Shown: one piece after another, positions 58,201 to 64,000 of the stretch
How positions within the stretch are numbered: the stretch's first letter is position 1
Layout: each line of letters begins with the position of its first letter
Position numbers and translations under genes: made by a program
The notes under the pieces: model-generated
What the model was told of the DNA's origin: nothing
The model's input: the letters and a program-made list of their open reading frames with translations, nothing else
Database searches by the model: none
From: Meandrina meandrites
Lineage: Eukaryota > Cnidaria > Anthozoa > Scleractinia > Meandrinidae
Assembly (NCBI GenBank): GCA_963693305.1
Contig: OY855906.1
Coordinates: 25,869,289 to 25,933,288, forward strand
Reading direction: 5' to 3'
Length of the DNA: 64,000 nt

Positions 58201-59629
58201 ATGTCTTTTGTCCAATTAGCGGGCGCGGAAATTGATACCTGGGTTATAGCAGTTTATAAACACACATTCTAAAAGAGGGCCAAAGGCAATGAAGTTAACT
58301 TTGTGTGCATTCATATCAGCAGATACTGCTTGACATGGAGGTAAAAAAGACTGGAGAAGTGGGGGTATTTCAGTGGAATTTACCTCAAACTCGTGGATTG
58401 ATATGTTCTCCAGAATTTCATAAGTTCGACAGGAAGTGGCGCCTCCTGCTAAATGACAAGGCTGTTGCCTTGGAGTTTAGTCAAGGAGTTAAACCAATCC
58501 ACATGGATTTAAGGTATGTAGTCATTGATAAAAAAATAATAATGTTAACTAAATCAGTACCACTGGCTACACTAGTCACTATCCATTCTGTTTAGGTAGA
58601 CAAACTGCCGTGTTCTATTGGAAATCCACGAATCTGATTAGATTATAACTATCGGCTGCTAGTTGCCCGCGGAAATGTGATGTTATTAAAGCAAAAGCTT
58701 TGACCGAGAAGCAAAGCTTGGAGAATAAATATACTAGTTTTAAGAATACCCGACAGTTTCGAGACAGAAAACCTCTATTGTTTTTATTGTTCACCGCTAA
58801 ATTTTCTTTCGCGACCGCGCATTCAAAACGTAATATTTTTTATTATTTATTTTGAAACTTTTCAGGATGCAAGGCTTGAGAAGCGAATTTTAAAAAAAAA
58901 TCAGACAAGAAAAAAAAATCATGAAACAAACCAAACAAAACCAGGCAACAAACCTACTAAATGCTCGCTTGTTAACAAAAAAAAAATAACGGCTAGGTAA
59001 ACTCCATCCGGGTATTTTCTTCGGACCGGCACTAGGGGCTGATAGTGCCTTCCGAAGGGAAACTATCGCGTCACGTGAACAATTTAAACAAATCAGATTG
59101 GGAGGAAATTTAGTTGTAAATTATAAGGGCTGATAAGCCCTACGCTCGCGTCAGCAATTTAGGACTGATAGTAGCTCCGCCCACTGGCGTTATCACGTAA
59201 CCCGAGAAATTAAAACCAATCAAAATAGGAAAACTTAAGTGGTGAACTATAGCGCGTGAAAAACGTTCTGCATGGCTTCGACCTCGTAAAAATCATGCGA
59301 TGGAAATCAAGAGCTCTAATCTAATCTAAATGAGTAGAGAATGTAAAAAAATGGCATTGAGAAAATTTTGTTGTTACCCTTCTTTTTACTAGATCTCAAT
59401 CTTATAATGGTACACGTCGCATCAGTAAAGCTCGCCAAACTTACGCTTTATTTGTCTTTTTTTTTTCAGTTTCATTGTCAAATCATCGGACGGAAAGGTT
59501 CACATGTACATTTTGGGTGCCGTGGAACTGACAGAGGGAACACTGGCCAAACATCCTTTGAAAATGCCGGTGGACGGTGTGCGAAAAATAACAGCAAAGT
59601 TGGAATTGCTGGAGCCTCAAATGAAGTAG
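55277..59629 (+). CDS. RING / TRAF-type zinc finger / MATH-like protein
   Basis: Five exons (55277-55356, 55431-55877, 57527-57707, 58320-58513, 59470-59629) have GT-AG borders and matching phases: 1,062 nt, 353 aa plus stop. Residues ~24-65 form a RING (LLCEIC, GHSFCGFC, CQKC) with Tyr (TPYGHSFC) where the third zinc ligand is normally Cys. TRAF-type zinc fingers follow (DCVHCYAKFTL, CVLLPVDCSLC, CAFKEEPCPFKCG, CAVKGCHSIIRRGEVLNH). A short helix (LLEEEKNNILWEVQKK) leads into a MATH-like C-terminus (VGVFQWNLP, GLICSPEF, RKWRLLL), shorter than usual. Such proteins act as receptor adaptors or E3 ligases in TNFR/IL-1R-type signalling. The exact orthologue is unknown. Confidence 0.88.
55878..57526. 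other. Intron 2 of the TRAF-like gene
   Basis: A 1.65-kb intron with donor GTTAGT and acceptor TTCATTAAAG. ATATTTGATCGATATTTGAT repeats briefly near 56420-56450. No exon or complete transposon was recognised. Confidence 0.6.
57708..58319. other. Intron 3 of the TRAF-like gene with MITE-like sequence
   Basis: The segment near 58200-58255 (TGTCTTTTGTCCAATTAGCG, then CGCGGAAATTGATACC) matches 8420-8465 in order. A dispersed repeat end is therefore present. The remainder is unremarkable. Confidence 0.45.
58514..59469. other. Intron 4 of the TRAF-like gene
   Basis: It contains the dispersed-family sequence CTATTGGAAATCCACGAATC (58616) that is shared with 15452. Around 58990-59270 there are short partial inversions (GGGCTGATAGTGCC / GGCTGATAAGCCC). 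No complete element can be delimited. Confidence 0.45.
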
Positions 59630-59818
59630 TCGATTTTTCTTTCTCTTTTTTTCACTACATTTTTCCAACAAAGAGTATTGTTTAAAATAATGACATTTTA
59701 ATGTCAGGTCAAATTGTTTTCTTAGAGTTATATTGAGAGTACAAGGCAATCTTTCTGTCATGAAAGCCAGTGAGTAATTAAAAGTCGATTTAAGACAAGT
59801 TCCTTCAGAGATATAAGG

Positions 59819-59824
59819 AAATAA
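59819..59824 (+). terminator. Polyadenylation signal of the TRAF-like gene
   Basis: AATAAA about 190 bp after the stop codon at 59627-59629. Confidence 0.5.
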
Positions 59825-59959
59825 ATGAACGATTAATGAAACTTTTTATCTGCCGTGGTGTTTTGTCTTTTGCATGCCTATAGGACCTATTAAGGGATAA
59901 AAATTGGGACTTCTAATTACATTCACACAATTTTGACCGAATCTCTCTCTACAATGAGA

Positions 59960-61194
59960 CTTTTCATGAGTCTTAAACAATTTAGGAGTTTAAAAAATGG
60001 GATTGTAAACAATACACAAAAAAGCACTTTTATAGAGAGTCCTAAAAATGACAATGACAAGATCAATTTGTTAAAGAATCTTAAATGTGGCAGTTTTACG
60101 GAGTTCAAACAAAAAAGGAAATTTTAAGGAGTGCTTCAAGCTTAGTCTTAAAACTGGCAATAGGAGTCTTAAAATTACAGTTTAATAGGTCTAAAGTTGG
60201 CAGTTTTAAGGAGTCTTAAAACTGACAGTTTTAATGAAACTTGAAGCTGGCAATCAATTTTAAGGAGTCTTAAAGCTGGCAGTTTTAACAAATCGTAAAC
60301 CTGGCAGTTTTAAGCAGTTTCAATAAGTCTCAAAGCTGGCAGTTTTAAGGAGTCTTAAAGCTGGCAGTTTTAACGAATCGTAAACCTGGCAGTTTTAAGC
60401 AGTTTCAACAAGTCTCAAAGCTGGCAGTTTTAAGGAGTCTTAAAGCTGGCAGTTTTAAGGAGTCTTAAAGCTGGCAGTTTTAAGGAGTCGTAAATCTGGC
60501 AGTTTTAAGGAGTCTTTTAGGAAACGTAAAGCTGGCAGTTATAAGGAGTTTTAAAGCTGGCAGTTTTAAGGAGTTTTAAAGCTGGCAGTTTTAAGGAGTT
60601 TTAAAGCTGGCAGTTTTAAGGAGTTTTAAAGCTGGCAGTTTTAAGGAGTCGTTAAGCTGGCAGTTTTAAGGAGCTTTAAAGCTGGCAGTTTTAAGGAGTT
60701 TTAAAGCTGGCAGTTTTAAGGAGTTTTAAAGCTGGCAGTTTTAAGGAGTTTTAAAGCTGGCAGTTTTAAGGAGTCGTTAAGCTGGCAGTTTTAAGGAGCT
60801 TTAAAGCTGGCAGTTTTAAGGAGTCTTTTAGGAAACGTAAAGCTGGCAGTTTTAAGGACTCTTAAAGCTGGCAGTTTTTAGGAATCGTAAAGCTGGCAGT
60901 TTTAAGGAGTCTTAAAGCTGGCAGTTTTTAGGAATCGTAAAGCTGGCAGTTTTTAAGAATCGTAAAGCTGGCAGTTTCAATGAATCTTAAAGCTGGCAGT
61001 TTCAATGAGTCTTAAAACTGGCAGTTTCAATGAATCTTAAAGCTGGCAGTTTAAGGAGTATTAAAAAAAAACTGCTATTTTTATGACAGTGGATTAAAAC
61101 TGGCAATTTTAAAGATATGATTTACATAAGGGCATTTTGTTAATTTTTTTTAAGGAAATTACATAAGGTACTTTGACCAGATACTGATAATGAT
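59960..61194 (-). repeat. ~25-bp minisatellite with 150-bp leader, copy 2 (inverted)
   Basis: The units AGCTGGCAGTTTTAAGGAGTC are the reverse complement of copy 1's units. The leader at about 61050-61194 is the reverse complement of 47307-47455. It ends at CCAGATACTGATAATGATCC, the same terminal sequence as copy 1. The array is a little less regular and contains AGTCTTTTAGGAAACGTAAA variants. Its inner end differs from that of copy 1. Confidence 0.9.
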
Positions 61195-61500
61195 CCCGGT
61201 TTCCTTCACGGTTTCTAGGTTTTCGGTCGCTGTTTGGCAAATTCCTTGATGCCTGCGTACATTTTTCTGTCTCTAGTATCAAGTTTTTTCGAAGTGTTAA
61301 ACTATAGATTATCTAATTCGAGAGAATAACGTGGTTCTTCATTCCTGTTTGAACATTTTGTTGCAAAATCTTACTGAGCTGAATGTAAAATAGGTGCGCG
61401 CACTTGGAGGTCGTGACGAACGCCGGGGAAACATTCGTGGAATATACAGACTTTCCAGGTTCCCGATTGGCTGTATTCTTCAAGGCATCGGATAAATATT
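61195..61500. repeat. Dispersed repeat, copy 2 (other copy at 10480-10810)
   Basis: Homology to 10480-10810 starts right after the minisatellite leader ends (CACGGTTTCTAGG) and runs to GGCTGTATTCTTCAAGGCAT. The sharp junction near 61194 marks one end of the minisatellite element. Confidence 0.65.
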
Positions 61501-61874
61501 TGTATGGGATAACCTTATATGGAGCAGAGTACGCGCTTACCAGAAAGTAAACCAGCACACAGATACTTCATTACACGTCAAAGGATTTTGTGTAATTATC
61601 GCTTGTAGCAGCTTTTAGCCAATTTTACGGTCAGCCATCGTCTTCCGCAATTTATACAAGCCTGTTTGTCGTAACAGTATTTGATGTAGACATCGTTTCC
61701 ATTCGGACGAACTGGAGAAGGCTTATAACCAATATTTAGTCAGTGGTACATGTCTCGATACAAGGTTAACTTTAATGTTACAGTTTGTGTTCGTGATATT
61801 GTACTTGAAATGTGTAAACCCATTTCCCTCTACTCATGCAAAACACTCTTTAAAATAAGATATATGCCTAAATC

Positions 61875-61905
<31 letters not shown>

Positions 61906-62290
61906 AGATAAGATAAGATAACTTTATTTTACATGGATCGAACACTTAGCTAAGAAGTTAGTTTGCAGGTTCTCCATGAAAACACATAAACTAGTTCTAA
62001 AAATTCTAAAAAAATACTAAAAATTCAACTATTTACAAGAATCTATTACAATAATATTTAAAAATATTAAAAAATCAACCATTTACAACAATCTATTACA
62101 ACAATATGCTTAAAATACTACATGATGAAAAATAGTTTTAACTAGATTAAAAGATAATAATAATAAATAAATAATTAAAAAAAAAATAAAAATCTAAATT
62201 TCGCACTAGCCTAATAAATTCCTTGGTGCCAGCCTTAGACTAAAATATTAAACTTTAAGGTACAAAATAAATCTTATAGTTATATAACAG
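61875..62290 (-). mobile_element. LINE 3' end with (TTATC)n tail
   Basis: Nine AGATA units at 61875-61920 follow an AT-rich segment. On the minus strand this reads as an AAAATAAAG end followed by TTATCTTATCTTATC, a common tail type of CR1/L2-like retrotransposons. No coding part remains. Confidence 0.5.
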
Positions 62291-62325
62291 TTTGTTTTTA
62301 AGCAATCGTAAGAACGACGGTCAGG

Positions 62326-62488
62326 AAAAACCGAACAGAGTCTTGATTTCGTGGTAGAAGTTGAAAAATCTATTTCTCTCATTTTTCGCCCATGTGGTAG
62401 CTGTTTGGTAGAAACGAAAACTGATTTTATGAGCGAAAAAAGAAAGTAATCGATTTTTCAACTTCTGCCACTCGATGCTCGGTTTGGC
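62326..62488. mobile_element. Foldback MITE
   Basis: ACCGAACAGAGTCTTGATTT, then GTGGTAGAAGTTGAAAAATC on the left pairs with GATTTTTCAACTTCTGCCAC and CTCGGTTTGGC on the right. The loop is about 50 bp. Confidence 0.7.
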
Positions 62489-62494
62489 ATTGCC

Positions 62495-63210
62495 GTTTTC
62501 ACACTAGAGACGGACAAATTGTCTGAGACGGACAAGTCGTCGTTGTGTGAAAACGAGACGGACACGATTTTGGACGTACAAGTGGTCTGAATTTGTCCGT
62601 TGATTTGGCCGTATAGGGAGACGAGTTTTCGAGGACAACTTTGTCGTCTAGACGGAAAAGTCGTCTAAAAATAGTTTAAAATACACACTAGACTAACAAA
62701 TGGCCGTATTTTGAACTCGAAGGAAGTGGCACAAGCAAAAGGAGTACTGGTTTGTGCATGGCTACTCAAATAGCGGCAACCAAGAACTGTTAGCATACTC
62801 GTTAAAAAAGTTACAAGAAAAAAAAAAAACAAGTCATGGCCTGATGTAGAGTTAAATCTATTTCCAAGTTAATTCAAATGACAACAGAGATTGAGCTAGG
62901 GCCAAATTAGAAACGTTGGCCCTAAAAAAACTGTAAGCGAGAGTGTCTTCATGAATACTTCGTGATCACAGTCAAAGCCATTGTGAGCACTGAAGGTTTA
63001 GATGATCCTACGTTCTCTATAGACCAGTTGAGACGGAGTTACAAATGGTTTGAGCATGCTCAATACCCGGGCTCGATATAAGCTTTCATAACCAAGCCGG
63101 AGGCAGCCAGTGCTGGTGCCAGGCCCCTTGCGTTAAAATCGCCTGTTTGTCCGTCTTCATTTGTTAAAGACGACCAAAACAAGAGGACCTGTCCGTCTAG
63201 TTCTCACATA
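62495..63210. mobile_element. MITE with TTCACACTAGAGACGGAC-type termini
   Basis: Left TTTTCACACTAGAGACGGAC pairs with right GTCCGTCTAGTTCTCACATA. GACGGACAAGTCGTC and GTCGTCTAGACGG motifs recur inside. The interior of about 650 bp is non-coding. Confidence 0.55.
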
Positions 63211-63719
63211 AGACGAAATAGTCGTCAGATGAATTGTATGGTAAGTAAAAACATATAAAAGTTACTTGGTTATCTGATATAAATCTAAGTTGGTACTACA
63301 ACGAATGTTCACCGCTGAAAAATCTTACTCTACTAGAATCGTGTTCCATGTATCCTGATATAAATCCTGAAATGTTTCAAAGTTGCTAAAAATGTGCTCA
63401 CACTGTACACATTTTTTTTTAAATACATACAAGACTAACCTGACTTGGTATTACAGTTTCAGAGAAATTAAAAACCGATTCAAAAGCGTTACTTTCTTGT
63501 TAAGCTACTCTGTATAACATTCAAACCAAAACATTTAAAAAATAATAATTTTTCGAGACCTCGATTTCTCAATCCTTCCATTTACTGCAAAAGTCGTGTC
63601 GCACGCGTGTGCTCCACTCAGTCGATGTTTCGAACTTGCGATTTCTCGAACCAATTTTCGTTTCCCTCGGAGGTTCCAAAACCCGGGATTTCTGGCACTG
63701 TATGTCCGTTTTGTCCTTT

Positions 63720-63905
63720 AAGAAGGTGGGGCAGGAGGGTGGGAGTCCGGGAGAAAATTGGGAAGCGGGAATCGGGAGTCCCAAGGTAGTGGAGCCGGGA
63801 GAAATTTCGCAACATTTCGATATATTTCGCAATAGAGATGGGACAAAGAGGAGGGAACCACTATGGAAAGGAGCGGGGAAGCGGGAGTAAAAGATACAGG
63901 AAACT
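63720..63905. repeat. G-rich dispersed repeat, copy 2
   Basis: This is homologous to 22405-22620 in the same orientation (GGGAGTCCGGGAGAAA, AATTTCGCAACATTTCG, ACAAAGAGGAGGGAACC, GGAGCGGGGAAGCGGGAGTA, AAAGATACAGGAA). Between the previous MITE and this copy (63211-63719) nothing else is recognised. Confidence 0.6.
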
Positions 63906-64000
63906 GAAGGTTCAGACCCCCCCTCCCTCCCCCCATGTCCCCATTTTCCACATCGAAGGTAAATGTACTGTCTGTACTTTGTAACATTAAACTTAGTATG

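Noticed and set aside
59368..59685. A 105-codon plus frame over the end of the TRAF-like gene
   Set aside because: It uses a different frame. The spliced exon 59470-59629 in the correct phase ends at TAG 59627.
1..64000. CRISPR arrays, bacterial operons or rRNA genes
   Set aside because: No spacer-repeat structure, no ribosome-binding sites and no rRNA sequence. The tandem arrays lack variable spacers and the genes are spliced.

Overview
This is a piece of a repeat-rich animal genome. It has spliced genes with GT-AG introns, SINEs, LINEs and many short inverted-repeat DNA transposons (MITEs). The mix of Merlin and Crypton-type transposases, TTAA-flanked elements and the gene families present suggests an anthozoan cnidarian, most likely a stony coral. 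That placement is inference from the families; no species marker was found.

Five coding units can be supported. (1) Plus strand, about 11.9-22.1 kb: a multi-exon, probably secreted mosaic protein. Small lectin-like (beta-trefoil-like) exons lead into one 2.8-kb exon with an EGF module, a long helical region with a hydrophobic hairpin-like segment, a furin-like RRKR site and a beta-rich C-terminal domain. (2) Plus strand, 25.1-39.8 kb: a complete 15-exon ABCG-type half transporter of 776 codons. All splice phases agree, and an unusually long acidic linker sits between its ATPase and membrane halves. (3) Plus strand, 45.4-46.5 kb: an intact intronless Crypton-type tyrosine recombinase, flanked by a perfect 23-bp inverted repeat. 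(4) Minus strand, 52.45-49.56 kb: a 134-codon protein of eight very small exons, including a duplicated 42-bp exon, not recognised. (5) Plus strand, 55.3-59.6 kb: a five-exon RING / TRAF-type zinc finger / MATH-like protein of 353 codons.

The rest is mostly mobile DNA. There are two decayed Merlin transposase copies (1.9 and 6.2 kb) and CR1/L2-type LINE ends (0.15, 13.85, 53.8 kb). A 5'-truncated L1/Tx1-like LINE with a 43-bp target duplication sits inside a giant TTAA-flanked foldback element (41.9-45.2 kb). tRNA-derived SINEs lie at 30.15 and 31.6 kb. At least fifteen foldback elements are present, several nested, and some keep clear target duplications. Tandem arrays include a palindrome-rich array (7.1-7.7 kb), a 79-bp repeat in an ABCG intron (37.4-37.8 kb), and a roughly 25-bp minisatellite. 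The minisatellite occurs twice in opposite orientation, at 47.3-48.5 kb and 60.0-61.2 kb, each copy with the same leader of about 150 bp.

The genes look independent. The ABCG and TRAF-like genes are ordinary host genes. The recombinase is either a young transposon or a recently domesticated one.
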